Shown here piece after piece: positions 1-9,630 of a DNA stretch of 64,000 bases. The translations under genes were made by a program, and so were the position numbers. Position 1 is the stretch's first letter. Every line of letters starts with the position of its first letter. The notes beneath the pieces are model-generated. The model was not told the origin of the DNA, searched no databases, and saw only the letters and a program-made list of their open reading frames with translations. The DNA comes from Gammaproteobacteria bacterium (GTDB lineage: Bacteria; Pseudomonadota; Gammaproteobacteria; Nevskiales; Nevskiaceae), in NCBI GenBank assembly GCA_026398815.1, contig JAPLSA010000004.1, positions 1-64,000 on the forward strand, given 5' to 3'.

Positions 1-1616
1 ACCTGCGCGAACAGCTGCTTGAAGTAGCTGTACAGCGGCTTGAGCTTGTTTGACATCACCGGCAGCGGCGAGTCGTTGCCCATCGAGCCGGTGGCTTCCT
101 CGGCCTGCACGGCCATCGGCGACATCAGCACGCGGATGTCTTCCTGCGTGTAGCCGAAGGCCTGCTGGCGGTCGAGCAGCGAGGCCGGCGGTTCCGGCAG
201 CGCCACTTCGCGGCCGGCGAGGGCTTTCAGCTCATCAAGCTTGATGCGGATGCGGTTGATCCAGGCCTTGTACGGCTCGGCACTGGCGTAGGTGTCCTTG
301 ATTTCCTCGTCGTCGATGATCCGGCCTTCTTCGAGGTCGATCAGGAACATGCGGCCCGGCTGCAGGCGCCACTTCTTGGTGATCCGCGATTCCTCGATCG
401 GCAGCACGCCGGATTCCGAGGCCATCACCACCAGATCGTCATCGGTCTCGATGAAACGGCATGGGCGCAGGCCGTTGCGATCCAGCGTGCCGCCGATGTA
501 GCGGCCATCGGTGAAGCAGATCGCCGCCGGGCCGTCCCAGGGCTCCATCATCGCCGCGTGGTACTCGTAGAACGCGCGCCGGTCGTCGTCCATCAGCGTG
601 TGGTTCTCCCACGCTTCCGGAATCATCATCATCACCGCCTGGGCGATCGGGTAGCCGGCCATCACCAGCAGTTCGAGCGCATTGTCGAAGCAGGCGGTGT
701 CGGACTGACCCTCGTAGATCAGCGGGTACAGCTTCTTCAGGTCGTCGCCGAGTTCGGCCGACTTCATCACGCCTTCGCGGGCGCGCATCCAGTTGAAGTT
801 GCCCTTGACCGTGTTGATCTCGCCGTTGTGCGCGACCAGCCGGTACGGATGGGCCAGCGGCCACTCGGGGAAGGTGTTGGTCGAGAAGCGCTGATGCACC
901 AGCGCCAGCGCGGACACGCAGCGCTCGTCTTGAAGATCGAGGTAATAGACGCCGACCTGGTCGGCCAGCAGCAGGCCCTTGTAGACCACGGTCTTGGCCG
1001 ACATCGACGGCACGAAGAACTCCTGGCCGTGGATCAGGTTCAGCGCGCGGATCGCATGTCCCGAGGACTTGCGGATCACGTACAGCTTGCGTTCCAGCGC
1101 GTCGGTCACGGTGATGTCCGCGCCACGGCCGATGAAGATCTGGCGGATCACCGGCTCCTTGGCGCGCACGGTCGGCGACATCGGCATGGTCAGATCGACC
1201 GGCACATCGCGCCAGCCGAGCACCACCTGGCCTTCGTCGACGACGGCACGTTCGATTTCCTGCTCGCAGGCGATGCGCGACGCGGTTTCCTTCGGCAGGA
1301 ACACCATGCCGACGCCGTACTCGCCGAGCGGCGGCAGCTCGATGCCCTGCTTGGCCATTTCCTCGCGATACAGCTGGTCCGGCATCTGGATCATGATCCC
1401 GGCGCCGTCGCCCATCAGCGGGTCGGCACCGACCGCGCCGCGATGCTCGAGGTTCTTCAGGATCAGCAGGCCCTGCTCGACGATCGAGTGCGCCTTTTCG
1501 CCCTTGATGTTGGCGATGAAGCCGATGCCGCAGGCGTCATGCTCGTTGGATTTGCGGTACAGGCCGTGGGTTTCGGCGTGCTGGCGTTCGGCGGCGGATG
1601 CTGGCTCGTGCGACAT
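1..1616 (-). CDS. gltB: Glutamate synthase (NADPH) large subunit, N-terminal part
   Basis: Partial gene; it runs off the left edge, so only about 538 of roughly 1,500 residues are visible. The ATG at 1616 opens a short propeptide followed by DACGIGF, where Cys29 would become the N-terminal nucleophile of the class II glutamine amidotransferase after processing. Further amidotransferase signatures are NLEHRGAVGADP, HQRFSTNTFPEWPLAHP and AHNGEINT. The central domain begins near the window edge. The enzyme transfers the amide of glutamine to 2-oxoglutarate, making two glutamates. gltB downstream of a pilMNOPQ-aroKB block is a common gammaproteobacterial arrangement. Here a RAYT element separates gltB from dgt, so gltB probably needs its own promoter or reads through. 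Confidence 0.96.
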   Translation of the reverse strand, partial: MSHEPASAAERQHAETHGLYRKSNEHDACGIGFIANIKGEKAHSIVEQGLLILKNLEHRGAVGADPLMGDGAGIMIQMPDQLYREEMAKQGIELPPLGEYGVGMVFLPKETASRIACEQEIERAVVDEGQVVLGWRDVPVDLTMPMSPTVRAKEPVIRQIFIGRGADITVTDALERKLYVIRKSSGHAIRALNLIHGQEFFVPSMSAKTVVYKGLLLADQVGVYYLDLQDERCVSALALVHQRFSTNTFPEWPLAHPYRLVAHNGEINTVKGNFNWMRAREGVMKSAELGDDLKKLYPLIYEGQSDTACFDNALELLVMAGYPIAQAVMMMIPEAWENHTLMDDDRRAFYEYHAAMMEPWDGPAAICFTDGRYIGGTLDRNGLRPCRFIETDDDLVVMASESGVLPIEESRITKKWRLQPGRMFLIDLEEGRIIDDEEIKDTYASAEPYKAWINRIRIKLDELKALAGREVALPEPPASLLDRQQAFGYTQEDIRVLMSPMAVQAEEATGSMGNDSPLPVMSNKLKPLYSYFKQLFAQ

Positions 1617-1695
1617 GGCTAACCTTTCACAGGTCTTCGGGGAACGGGAGCGTACTGCGCCGCAACATCAATGCCAAGCCACCTCCCACCAAAAT

Positions 1696-1781
1696 AATTG
1701 GGGTCAGATACACATTAACGCGCGTCTCACTTTGGTCTGCAAAAAATTGGGGACAGAATAAAATCGGGCATAAGCGCCCGA
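1696..1781. repeat. REP-like repeats beside the RAYT gene
   Basis: Two copies of AATTGGGG[T/A]CAGA lie 49 bp apart (from 1696 and 1745). A small hairpin TCGGGC-6 nt-GCCCGA follows at 1764-1781, just past the 3' end of the RAYT gene. GGGGACAGA-type motifs are commonly seen at the flanks of this transposase class. They probably represent the element end or the REP-type site the protein recognises; that role is inference. Confidence 0.5.
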
Positions 1782-1804
1782 TTGACTTGAGGATTTCCGG
1801 CCGA

Positions 1805-2512
1805 TCAGCGCTGCAGATCGGTCGATTTTCGCGAGATGGGTCGCCCGGGACGGGCCCGCGCCGTCCGACGACCGGCCTTTGCTTCCAGTTCGCCGAGAAA
1901 GTCACCGTCGCCGAGCGCCCAGCCTTTCAGCGTCGCGTCGGTCAGCGCGCGCTGCTGGTCGACGGCGATGCCCTGCTGCACCAGATCGGCATACGCGGCC
2001 TCGCGGGCGAACGGGGTATTGCCCAGCCCCCAGCACAGCGGATGCGGCGTCACCAGGCGGTCCTGGGTCTGTCCGATGTAGTGCCGATGGCTCGACCAGC
2101 GGTAGTCGGCCGGCCGCTGCACCATTCCGGCGCGCACCGGATTGAGGTCGATGTAGGCCATGCAGGCGAGCAGATAGCGGTCGGTCTGCACAAGCGTTGC
2201 GCGGTAGCGGCCTTCCCAGAGGGTGCCGGTGCGCTGATGGCGGCGATTGAACAGCTGCACGTAGCGGCGCCCGACCGCCTGCATCATCTGCGGCAGGCTG
2301 CGGTCGGTGGCCGGCGTGGCCAGCAGGTGGAAATGGTTGTCCATCAGCACCCAGGCGTGGATCGCCACCTTGTGCCGCGCCGCCGACTCGGCCATCAGCC
2401 CGAGCAGCGTTTCGCGGTCTTCATCGTCGACGACCACCGGCTGACGGTTGTTGCCCCGCTGGATGATGTGGTGCGGGTAGTCCGGAACGGTGAGGCGCGG
2501 CAGGCGGGCCAT
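1805..2512 (-). CDS. REP-associated tyrosine transposase (RAYT, Y1 family)
   Basis: 235 aa, typical RAYT length. The N-terminus reads RLPRLTVPDYPHHIIQRGN, a hallmark start of the IS200-like REP-associated transposases. The HUH motif is HFHLL within WVLMDNHFHLL, and the candidate catalytic tyrosine is in RRYVQLFNRR. GTLWEGRYRATLV and YIDLNPVRAGMV are strongly conserved family blocks. Such proteins process REP hairpins by single-strand transposition and are usually single-copy, domesticated-looking genes. It sits between gltB and dgt on the same strand, with REP-like repeats on its 3' side and a duplicated scrap of the dgt 3' end on its 5' side, so it is an insertion into an otherwise conserved gene order. 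Confidence 0.93.
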   Translation of the reverse strand: MARLPRLTVPDYPHHIIQRGNNRQPVVVDDEDRETLLGLMAESAARHKVAIHAWVLMDNHFHLLATPATDRSLPQMMQAVGRRYVQLFNRRHQRTGTLWEGRYRATLVQTDRYLLACMAYIDLNPVRAGMVQRPADYRWSSHRHYIGQTQDRLVTPHPLCWGLGNTPFAREAAYADLVQQGIAVDQQRALTDATLKGWALGDGDFLGELEAKAGRRTARARPGRPISRKSTDLQR

Positions 2513-2524
2513 GGGCGTGGCCGT

Positions 2525-2575
2525 TCAGCGCAGTTGCTGGAGGTCGTGGAGGCGAGCGTGTTCGTCTGCCGCGTA
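2525..2575 (-). pseudogene. Duplicated fragment of the dgt 3' end
   Basis: Read leftward, this stretch encodes YAADEHARLHDLQQLR and a stop. It nearly copies the true dgt C-terminus YAADEHARLYDLRQLR-stop at 2677-2730, with two residue differences. It lies about 100 bp beyond the dgt stop, next to the RAYT start. The simplest reading is a duplication of the dgt end made when the RAYT element arrived, or a scar from recombination with a related sequence. It is too short to be functional. Confidence 0.6.
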
Positions 2576-2676
2576 CCGGTGGCGGCGCGAACCCGGGAGC
2601 GGGACCCGCGTGCTGTTTGCGGGTGCGACCGAGGCGAGTCGACGACCGACCGCGATTGCCAGGCGAGCACGTGTAC

Positions 2677-3816
2677 TCATCGCAGTTGCCGCAAGTCGTA
2701 AAGCCGCGCGTGCTCGTCGGCGGCGTAGCGGTCGGTCATGCCGGCGACGTAGTCGGCGACCACCCGGGCGCGGCTGGCATCGTCGTCGGCCTTCAGGGCA
2801 GCGGCCTGGAACTCCGGCGGCAGCAGCCGAAGATCACCGAACAGCGCCTCGAACAGTTCGCGCACGATGCGGCGCGCCTTGTACATCACCCGGTAGACGG
2901 CGTGGTGCTTGTACAGGTGCTCGAACAGGAAGCGCTTCAGCTCGCGGTTGTCGCGCTCCATGCCCTCGCTGAACGACACCAGCGTTTCCGGCCAGGCGCG
3001 CACGGCGTCGACGTCCGGCAGCTCGGCCGAGGCCAGTCGCCGCGCCGTCTCGCCATGCAGGTCGATGACCAGCGCATTGATCATCCGGCGGATCGTCTCG
3101 TGCCGCAGCTGGCGCGGCGTCAGCGCCGTGTAGCGGGCGGTGACTTCGCCGTGGAAACGTGCGAACAGCGGCACGTCGAGCAGCTGCTCGATGCTCAGGA
3201 TGCCGGCGCGCAGGCCGTCGTCGACGTCGTGGTTGTTGTAGGCGATCTGGTCGGCGATGTTGGTCAGCTGCGCTTCAAGGCTCGGCTGCTGGCGGCGCAG
3301 GAAGCGTTCGCCGACATCGCCGAGCGTCGTCGCCCGGGTCAGCGAGCAGTGCTTGAGGATGCCTTCGCGGGTTTCGAAGCTCAGGTTCAGGCCGGTGAAC
3401 TCGGCGTACTTGTCTTCCAGTTCGTCGACCACGCGCAGGCTCTGCGCGTTGTGCTCGAAGCCGCCGTAGGGCTTCATGCAGTCGTCCAGCGCGTCCTGCC
3501 CGGCATGGCCGAACGGCGTGTGGCCGAGGTCATGGGCCAGCGCGATGGCTTCGCTCAGGTCTTCGTTCAGCGCCAGGCCGCGCGCCAGGCTGCGAACGAT
3601 CTGCGCGACTTCCAGCGAATGGGTCAGCCGGTTGCGGTACAGGTCGCCTTCGTGGCTGACGAAGACCTGGGTCTTGTATTCCAGCCGCCGGAACGCCGAG
3701 GAATGGACGATGCGGTCGCGGTCGCGCTGGAACTCGCTGCGTCCCTGCGGCGGCGCTTCCGGATGGCGCCGGCCGCGCGAACGGTCTTCCCGTGCGGCGT
3801 ACGGCGCGAGCGTCAT
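2677..3816 (-). CDS. dgt: Deoxyguanosinetriphosphate triphosphohydrolase-like protein
   Basis: 379 aa HD-domain dNTPase. The start ATG at 3816 overlaps the aroB stop as ATGA, implying translational coupling. The N-terminal region has FQRDRDRIVHSSAFRRLEYKTQV, a family signature. HD metal ligands are in RLTHSLEVAQ and AHDLGHTPFGHAG, followed by FEHNAQSLR. The family cleaves dNTPs to deoxynucleoside plus triphosphate and so trims dNTP pools. Length and motifs match the type-2 dGTPase-like proteins. Longer upstream reading frame exists but it only shadows aroB. The extreme C-terminus is duplicated downstream at 2525-2575. Confidence 0.93.
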   Translation of the reverse strand: MTLAPYAAREDRSRGRRHPEAPPQGRSEFQRDRDRIVHSSAFRRLEYKTQVFVSHEGDLYRNRLTHSLEVAQIVRSLARGLALNEDLSEAIALAHDLGHTPFGHAGQDALDDCMKPYGGFEHNAQSLRVVDELEDKYAEFTGLNLSFETREGILKHCSLTRATTLGDVGERFLRRQQPSLEAQLTNIADQIAYNNHDVDDGLRAGILSIEQLLDVPLFARFHGEVTARYTALTPRQLRHETIRRMINALVIDLHGETARRLASAELPDVDAVRAWPETLVSFSEGMERDNRELKRFLFEHLYKHHAVYRVMYKARRIVRELFEALFGDLRLLPPEFQAAALKADDDASRARVVADYVAGMTDRYAADEHARLYDLRQLR

Positions 3817-4991
3817 GCGATCGGCGAGGCGGCGGCGCAGAAATGATCGAGCGTGGCGTCGAGCGCCGCGGCGTCGAAATCGGCGGTCGTCACCGCTTCG
3901 CCGAGCGAGCGCATCAGCACCAGCCGCAGCTTGCCGGCGGCCACCTTCTTGTCGCGCGCCATCAGGCTGCGGAAGTCGTCCGGCGTCATGCCGGCCGGCG
4001 GCCGGATCGGTAACCGCGCGCGTTCGACCAGACGAACGCAGCGCTCGGCATCTTCGGCCTTCAGCCAGCCGAGGCGCGTCGACATATCCGCAGCCATCGC
4101 CAGCCCCAGGCCGACGGCTTCGCCGTGCAGCCAGGTTTCGTACTTCGTGTAGGTCTCCACCGCATGCCCGAAGGTGTGGCCGAGATTCAGCAGGGTGCGC
4201 GGGCCGCCGGCCAGCGACTCGCGTTCGTCGAGCGCGACGATCCGCGCTTTCAGCGCGCAGCAGCGTTCGATGGCTTCGGCGAGTGCGACGGCATCGAGCG
4301 CCAGCAGCGCATCGATGTCGCGTTCCAGCCGCGCGAACAGGCCGGCATCGCCGAGCATCGCGCACTTGATGACCTCGGCCAGCCCGGCCGACAGCTCGCG
4401 CGGCGGCAGGCTGTTCAGCGTGTCGGTGTCGGCGAACACCGCGATCGGCTGGTGGAAGGCGCCGATCAGGTTCTTGCCGCGCGCATGGTTGACGCCGGTC
4501 TTGCCGCCGACGCTGGAGTCGACCTGGCTCAGCAGTGTGGTCGGCATCTGCACGAAGGCGATGCCGCGCTGGTAGATCGAGGCGACGAAGCCGGTCAGAT
4601 CGCCGATCACGCCGCCACCGAGGGCGATCAGCACGCCGTCGCGGGCGATGCGCTGCGCCAGCAGCCAGTCGAGCACTTCCTCGGCATTGGCCCAGGTCTT
4701 CTGCAGTTCTCCGGCCGGCAGCACGCAGGCGTGCTCGCGGGTCAGACCGAGGGCGTCGAGCACCGGGTCCAGATAGCAGGCGGCGACATTGACGTCGGTG
4801 ACCACGCGCAAGGTGCGGCCGCGCAGTTCGGCATAGGAGGCCGGGTCGGCCAGCAGGCCAGCACCGATGTTGAGGTCGTAGCTGCGCTCGCCCAGCTCGA
4901 CCCGCAGCCGCCGGCGCGCAGCCTCAGGATGCCGGCGTGGCGACCGGACGGACGAAGTGGTCTTCGATCTCGCGGGCAAGAGCTCGGGCAT
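3813..4991 (-). CDS. aroB: 3-dehydroquinate synthase
   Basis: Converts DAHP to 3-dehydroquinate, the second shikimate step, in the cytoplasm. Recognisable blocks are the NAD-binding [14 protein letters not shown], the active-site [17 protein letters not shown] and the metal-site [13 protein letters not shown] and [10 protein letters not shown]. The start is unclear. The conserved fold begins near [13 protein letters not shown], just upstream of 4900, but no ATG, GTG or TTG lies in frame between there and the aroK stop at 4924. I give the in-frame ATG at 4991, which overlaps aroK by 68 bp; ATG 5000 is equally possible, as is a non-standard start nearer 4900. It is downstream of aroK and coupled to dgt. 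Confidence 0.93.
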   Translation of the reverse strand: MPELLPARSKTTSSVRSPRRHPEAARRRLRVELGERSYDLNIGAGLLADPASYAELRGRTLRVVTDVNVAACYLDPVLDALGLTREHACVLPAGELQKTWANAEEVLDWLLAQRIARDGVLIALGGGVIGDLTGFVASIYQRGIAFVQMPTTLLSQVDSSVGGKTGVNHARGKNLIGAFHQPIAVFADTDTLNSLPPRELSAGLAEVIKCAMLGDAGLFARLERDIDALLALDAVALAEAIERCCALKARIVALDERESLAGGPRTLLNLGHTFGHAVETYTKYETWLHGEAVGLGLAMAADMSTRLGWLKAEDAERCVRLVERARLPIRPPAGMTPDDFRSLMARDKKVAAGKLRLVLMRSLGEAVTTADFDAAALDATLDHFCAAASPIA

Positions 4992-5475
4992 TGCGTCCAT
5001 CGGTGTGGACGACGAGGTCGGCGATTTCACGATAAAGAGGATCGCGGAGCGTGAAGAGGCGGAGGAGGGTGTCACGGCGATCCCCGACCTGCAACAGCGG
5101 CCGGTTGTCGGTGCGCTCGGTGCGCGCCAGCTGGTGATCGACGCTGGCGTGCAGGTAGACGACGAAGCCGTGGGCCGCCAGCAGGGCGCGGGAATCGGGG
5201 TTCATCACGGCGCCGCCACCGGTCGACAGCACCACGCCTTCGCGCTGCACCAGCTCGGCGATCGCCGCCTGTTCGCGCCGGCGGAAGCCGGCTTCGCCTT
5301 CCTTCTCGAAGATGAAGGCGATGTTGACGCCGGTGCGCGCCTCGACTTCCAGATCGGAGTCGATGAACTCCATGCGCCGCGCCTCGGCCAGCCGCCGGCC
5401 GACCGTGGTCTTGCCGGCACCCATCGGGCCGACGAGGTAGATGTTGCGCTTGTTGCTCACCGGCCCGGACACCAC
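4924..5475 (-). CDS. aroK: Shikimate kinase
   Basis: 183 aa, normal length for AroK. It phosphorylates shikimate at O3 with ATP. The Walker A loop is [11 protein letters not shown], shikimate contacts are in FIDSDLEVE and STGGGAVM, and the lid arginine lies in RTDNRPLL. The aroK-aroB pair behind pilQ is the usual gammaproteobacterial order. The start is ATG 5475; a GTG at the VSNKRNIYL position would trim six residues and is also plausible. Confidence 0.95.
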   Translation of the reverse strand: MVSGPVSNKRNIYLVGPMGAGKTTVGRRLAEARRMEFIDSDLEVEARTGVNIAFIFEKEGEAGFRRREQAAIAELVQREGVVLSTGGGAVMNPDSRALLAAHGFVVYLHASVDHQLARTERTDNRPLLQVGDRRDTLLRLFTLRDPLYREIADLVVHTDGRNARALAREIEDHFVRPVATPAS

Positions 5476-5518
5476 GCCATGAGGAATGTCGGGGCTCGGG
5501 CGAGCCTCGACGGGGCGC

Positions 5519-7762
5519 TCAGTTTACCTTCAGGCCTTCGCTGAGGATTTTCGGCGTGATGAAGATCAGCAGCTCGGTCTTGTTCTGCACCTTGCTCTTG
5601 GTGCGGAACAGCGCGCCAAGCAGCGGCACGTCGCCGAGCAGCGGCACCTTGGTGACGCTGTCGTTCGAGGTCTGCTCGTAGATGCCGCCGAGCACCACGG
5701 TCTGGCCGTTGTCGACCAGCACCTGGGTGGTCACCTTGCGGGTGTCGATCGCCGGCGCCGAGCCACCGCCGCTCTGGGCGACATTGGCGCCCTGCGAATC
5801 GTTGGTCACCGCCAGGTCCATGATCACCCGGTTGTCCGGCGTGATCTGCGGCGTCACGTTCAGGCTCAGCACCGCCTTCTTGAACTGCACGGCGGTGGCG
5901 CCGGACGACGTCGCGTTCTGGAACGGAATCTCGCGGCCCTGCTCGATCGCCGCCTGCTTGCCGTTGGCGGTGATGACTCTGGGTGAGGAAATCACTTCGC
6001 CCTTGCCTTCCGACTGCAGCGCGGAGAGCTCGAGGTCGATCAGCGAGTTGCGGCCGAGGATGGCCAGCGCGATCGACCCGGCCGGGTTCAGCACCGGCAG
6101 GTTGACGTTGTAGCGATCGCCGATCGCGCCCGCCGTGACCGGCAGGCCGCCGGCGCCGCCGATGGTCGGCTGTCCGCTGCCCGAGCCGCCGGTGCCCGGC
6201 AAGGTGGCATTGGTGCCTTCGCCCGAGCCGCCGACCGACACCAGCCCGCCGTTGCCGCCGTCGCGGCTGCGCACGCCGTTGACGCCGAGCCGGGCGCCGA
6301 AGTCGCGTTGGAAATTCGAGCGGGCGACGACGATGCGCGATTCGATCAGCACCTGCCGGACCGGGATGTCGAGGCGCTGCACCAGCGTCCGGATCTCCGC
6401 CAGCTTCTCGCGGGTTTCCAGCACCAGCAGCGTGTTGGTGCGTTCGTCGACGGTGACGCTGCCGCGCTCCGACAGCACCGAGTTGTCCTTCGACTTGACC
6501 AGCGTCGCCAGCTCGCTGGCCTTGGCGTAATTGACCTGGATGATCTCCGAGCGCAGCGCGGCCAGCTGCACCTTCTGCTTCTCGTTTTCCAGCTCGGCCT
6601 TCTCGCGCTGGGCCAGTTCGTCGAGCGGGGCGACCAGGATCACGTTGCCGCTGGTGCGGCTGCCCAGGCCCTTGGTGCGCAGGATGATGTCCAGCGCCTG
6701 ATCCCAGGGCACGTTCTGCAGCCGCATCGCGATCTGGCCGGTGACCGAATCCGACACCACCATGTTGGTCTGGGCTACGTCGGCGATGATCTGCAGCAGC
6801 GAGCGGATGTCGATGCTCTGGAAGCTCAGGGAAATGCGCTCGCCGGTGTACTTCGGCTCCTGCCGGCGCCGTTCCTCGAGCTTTTCCGGCGATACCGGCT
6901 GCAGTTCCAGCGTGAACACGTTGGCCGACTGGTAGGCGACCTGCTCGAAGTCGCCGGCGGCGATCGGCGTGACGGTGATCAGGCTGCCGATGCCGTCGCG
7001 GGCGGCGTCGATGAACTTCACCGGTGTGGCGAAGTCGAGCACGTCGAGGCGGCGCGCCAGCCGCTCCGGCAGCGAGGTGTCCTTGAAGCGGACCAGGATC
7101 TTGCCGCCTTCCTCGCGGACGTCCACGGCATTGCGGGCGTCGGCGAGGGTGATCAGCACCCGGCCTTCGCCCTTCTCGCCACGGCGGAAATCGATATTGG
7201 AAATCAGCCCCTGGCGCGGTGGCGCCACCGGTGCCACGGCTGCAGCCGCGACGGCGGCCGCTGCAGGGGCCGGCGTGGCTGCCACCGGGCTGGCGGCCAG
7301 CGAGGCGCCCTGGCCGGCCAGTTCGATGAACACCTTGTTGCCGTCGACCCGCACCCGATGCGCGGTCAGCGCCGCCATCTCGACCACCACCCGCGAGCGG
7401 CCGCGCGCCTCGGCGGCCGAGATCGAGCGGACCTGGCCGATGTTGACCTTGCGGTAGCGCTCGGCCAGCGACAGCGCGGTGTCCGGCAGGTCGATCGACA
7501 GCCGGGCCGGCTTGTCGATGCTGAACACCACCGGCTCCGGCGACGGCGCCGACAAGGTCAGCGTCAGCAGCACGCGGTCGCCGTCGAGCGCGACGAAGTC
7601 CATGGTCTGCAGCGCGCGCACCGGCTCGGCCCGCGCCGGCAGCGCGGCGACCGCCAACAGCAGCAGCGCGGCCAACCAGCCGGCCGTGGCCTGCAGCCAG
7701 TGCCGGCTCGGCAGCCCGGCGTTCGGCTGCGGTCCCCGGCCCGCGACGGTTCGAGTCGACAT
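5519..7762 (-). CDS. pilQ: Type IV pilus secretin PilQ
   Basis: About 747 aa outer-membrane secretin through which the type IV pilus exits. A signal peptide ([21 protein letters not shown]) is followed by AMIN domains (around LSIDLPD), an alanine/proline linker, a secretin/TonB short N-terminal domain and NolW-type repeats ([17 protein letters not shown]). The C-terminal secretin domain follows, with [30 protein letters not shown] and [14 protein letters not shown] glycine/serine-rich insertion near 6130-6290 sits inside the secretin region. ATG 7762 has a GGAG 11 bp upstream; ATG 7816 would add 18 residues before the signal peptide and is less likely. Last gene of pilMNOPQ. Confidence 0.95.
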   Translation of the reverse strand: MSTRTVAGRGPQPNAGLPSRHWLQATAGWLAALLLLAVAALPARAEPVRALQTMDFVALDGDRVLLTLTLSAPSPEPVVFSIDKPARLSIDLPDTALSLAERYRKVNIGQVRSISAAEARGRSRVVVEMAALTAHRVRVDGNKVFIELAGQGASLAASPVAATPAPAAAAVAAAAVAPVAPPRQGLISNIDFRRGEKGEGRVLITLADARNAVDVREEGGKILVRFKDTSLPERLARRLDVLDFATPVKFIDAARDGIGSLITVTPIAAGDFEQVAYQSANVFTLELQPVSPEKLEERRRQEPKYTGERISLSFQSIDIRSLLQIIADVAQTNMVVSDSVTGQIAMRLQNVPWDQALDIILRTKGLGSRTSGNVILVAPLDELAQREKAELENEKQKVQLAALRSEIIQVNYAKASELATLVKSKDNSVLSERGSVTVDERTNTLLVLETREKLAEIRTLVQRLDIPVRQVLIESRIVVARSNFQRDFGARLGVNGVRSRDGGNGGLVSVGGSGEGTNATLPGTGGSGSGQPTIGGAGGLPVTAGAIGDRYNVNLPVLNPAGSIALAILGRNSLIDLELSALQSEGKGEVISSPRVITANGKQAAIEQGREIPFQNATSSGATAVQFKKAVLSLNVTPQITPDNRVIMDLAVTNDSQGANVAQSGGGSAPAIDTRKVTTQVLVDNGQTVVLGGIYEQTSNDSVTKVPLLGDVPLLGALFRTKSKVQNKTELLIFITPKILSEGLKVN

Positions 7763-7823
7763 CGTAGTGCTCCAGGGCAACGCGCTTCGGAAGAGGAGGG
7801 CGGGACGGCAGGTCATGACAGGT

Positions 7824-8345
7824 TCATTCCGTTGTGGCCAGCGCCGCCGGGCGCTCGAGATAGCCGCCGAACCCATCGGGAATGATCTCGGTGAGCCGGA
7901 CTTCGGCTTCGCTGACCTTGTTGATCCGGCCGTAGTTCTGGCCCATGTGATCGCCGATGGTGACCCGGTGGATCACCGAATCCGGCGCGCGGACCATCGC
8001 GTAGGTGCGGGCATTGAAGGTGACGACGCCGACCAGCCGCAGCGCATCGAGCGGAAATTCCTCGAGCGGCTCGCGGCTGCGGTTCAGGTCAGGGCGCAGC
8101 GCCGTCAGCTCGCCGGCAGCGTTCGGCCGGCCTTCGCCGGACGAGGCCGCGAAGGGATCGCGACGGTTCTCGCCGACATAGGCGTAGGCCTCGTACGGCT
8201 TCATCTGCGGAATCGGGTCGATCTGCGTGCTCTTGCGCGCCTTGACCTCGGCGACCCAGGTTTCCAGGTCGCGCATGTCGCGGCTGCAGCCGGACAGCAG
8301 CAGTGCCAGACCGAGTGCCGCGAGCGGTAGCGGCCGGCGGATCAT
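7824..8345 (-). CDS. pilP: Type IV pilus assembly lipoprotein PilP
   Basis: 173 aa inner-membrane lipoprotein linking the PilMNO alignment complex to PilQ. The signal peptide ends in a lipobox (LLSGC, Cys20). The family-specific segment ENRRDPFA is present, and the C-terminal beta domain includes LRLVGVV and VTIGDHMGQNYGRI. The start overlaps the pilO stop (ATGA), so pilO and pilP are coupled. Confidence 0.94.
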   Translation of the reverse strand: MIRRPLPLAALGLALLLSGCSRDMRDLETWVAEVKARKSTQIDPIPQMKPYEAYAYVGENRRDPFAASSGEGRPNAAGELTALRPDLNRSREPLEEFPLDALRLVGVVTFNARTYAMVRAPDSVIHRVTIGDHMGQNYGRINKVSEAEVRLTEIIPDGFGGYLERPAALATTE

Positions 8346-9034
8346 GGCGTGCCCCGGCTGCGCGAGGCGCTGCGGCGCACCGGCTTGCCGTCCGCGCCGA
8401 CGGCCGGCCGGGCGGCGATCTCGCTGTCGTCGAGATAGCGATAGGTCTTGGCCAGCGCGCTCATCCGCAGGCTGCCGCGCGGCAGGGCCTGGCTGCCCTG
8501 GCCGGTGGCCGGCCGGATCTCCACCTCGTCGATGGTGACGATGCGCGGCAGTGCCGCGACACCGCCGGCGAATGCGCCCATCTCGTGATAGCTGCCGGTG
8601 ACGACGATCCGGTTCGGCACCTCGGCATAGAACTCGCGCGGAATCTCCGCCAGCGGCTGGAACAGTTCCTCTTCGAGGCTGGAGGCGACGCGGGTCTGGG
8701 AGATGTCGTTGAGCAGGTTCTCCACTTCGGTCTTCGACGGCAGCTGGCGCAGCATCGCGCCGAAGTCCCGCTCCATGGTGTCCAGCTGCGCCTTGTAGGC
8801 GTCGAGCGCGGCGACCTTCTTCTGCTTGTTCTCGAACTCGCTGCGCAGCGTGGTTTCCCGGCCTTCGGCGGCCTGCAGGGTGTCGTACTCCGGCACGATC
8901 AGCGTCCAGATGCCGAGGCCGAGCAGCAGCAGGAAGGCCAGCACCGAGGCCGCCACGTGCACCCAGCGCGGCCAGGCGCCCGGATTCTTGGCGTCCAGCG
9001 ATTGCAGCTCCGCATAGGCCTGCGCCAGCGTCAT
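8342..9034 (-). CDS. pilO: Type IV pilus inner-membrane protein PilO
   Basis: 230 aa. One transmembrane helix at about residues 26-48 (HVAASVLAFLLLLGLGIWTL) is followed by a coiled coil and a ferredoxin-like periplasmic domain with the conserved LPSKTEVENLLNDIS. PilO pairs with PilN in the alignment complex. It overlaps both pilN (ATGA) and pilP. The C-terminus carries a short basic, low-complexity tail (RRSASRSRG) that is likely disordered. Confidence 0.94.
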   Translation of the reverse strand: MTLAQAYAELQSLDAKNPGAWPRWVHVAASVLAFLLLLGLGIWTLIVPEYDTLQAAEGRETTLRSEFENKQKKVAALDAYKAQLDTMERDFGAMLRQLPSKTEVENLLNDISQTRVASSLEEELFQPLAEIPREFYAEVPNRIVVTGSYHEMGAFAGGVAALPRIVTIDEVEIRPATGQGSQALPRGSLRMSALAKTYRYLDDSEIAARPAVGADGKPVRRSASRSRGTP

Positions 9035-9618
9035 GGCGCACCTCCGGCGCTGCCGCCGTCACCGTCGGCCGTGGCTTTGGTCAGGTTGGTGACCTGCAAG
9101 GTGAACTCGCTGTTGCGCTGCTTGTTCTTCTCGCCGGTCTTGATCACCACCAGCTTCGGGTTGCGGAACCACGGGCTGGCGTCGAGGTTCTTGATGTATG
9201 CGGAAATGCGGCCGGACGATTCCGCCGTGCCCTCGATGGTGACGTTCTGGCCGCTCTGCTTGATCGATTCCAGGTTCACGCCATCGGGCAGCGTGTTGAC
9301 GATCTCGTCGAAGAAGTGGACGGTCGCCGAGCGGCTTTCCTGCAGCTGCTGGATCACGTTCATCCGCGACACCAGGTTCGCCTTGACCTTCTCCAGCTCT
9401 TCGATCTCCTTGATCTGCTTGTCCAGATCGCGGATCTGCGCCGTCAGGTAGGCGTTGCGCTGGTTCTGGTGGTCGACCGCGCCGGTCATCGTCACATAGC
9501 CGAGACCGAGCAGCGCCACGCCGGCACCGAGGCCGAGGCCGAGCATGGTCAGGAATTCCTTGCGCCGCCGCGCGCGCCGGGCAGCGCGCCAGTCGAGCAG
9601 GTTGATCCGGGTTGCCAT
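9031..9618 (-). CDS. pilN: Type IV pilus inner-membrane protein PilN
   Basis: 195 aa. The short cytoplasmic N-terminus starts with INLLDWR, the conserved peptide that binds PilM. It is followed by a transmembrane helix around residues 24-45, a coiled coil (residues about 50-95) and a small periplasmic domain. It heterodimerises with PilO. Coupled to pilO by a 4-bp overlap. Confidence 0.95.
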   Translation of the reverse strand: MATRINLLDWRAARRARRRKEFLTMLGLGLGAGVALLGLGYVTMTGAVDHQNQRNAYLTAQIRDLDKQIKEIEELEKVKANLVSRMNVIQQLQESRSATVHFFDEIVNTLPDGVNLESIKQSGQNVTIEGTAESSGRISAYIKNLDASPWFRNPKLVVIKTGEKNKQRNSEFTLQVTNLTKATADGDGGSAGGAP

Positions 9619-9630
9619 TGGCGTGCGGCC

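Noticed and set aside
558-1622. Long plus-strand frame of 354 codons
   Set aside because: It is the antisense shadow of gltB; its composition (His/Gln/Arg-rich) and lack of family motifs are typical of GC-rich shadows.
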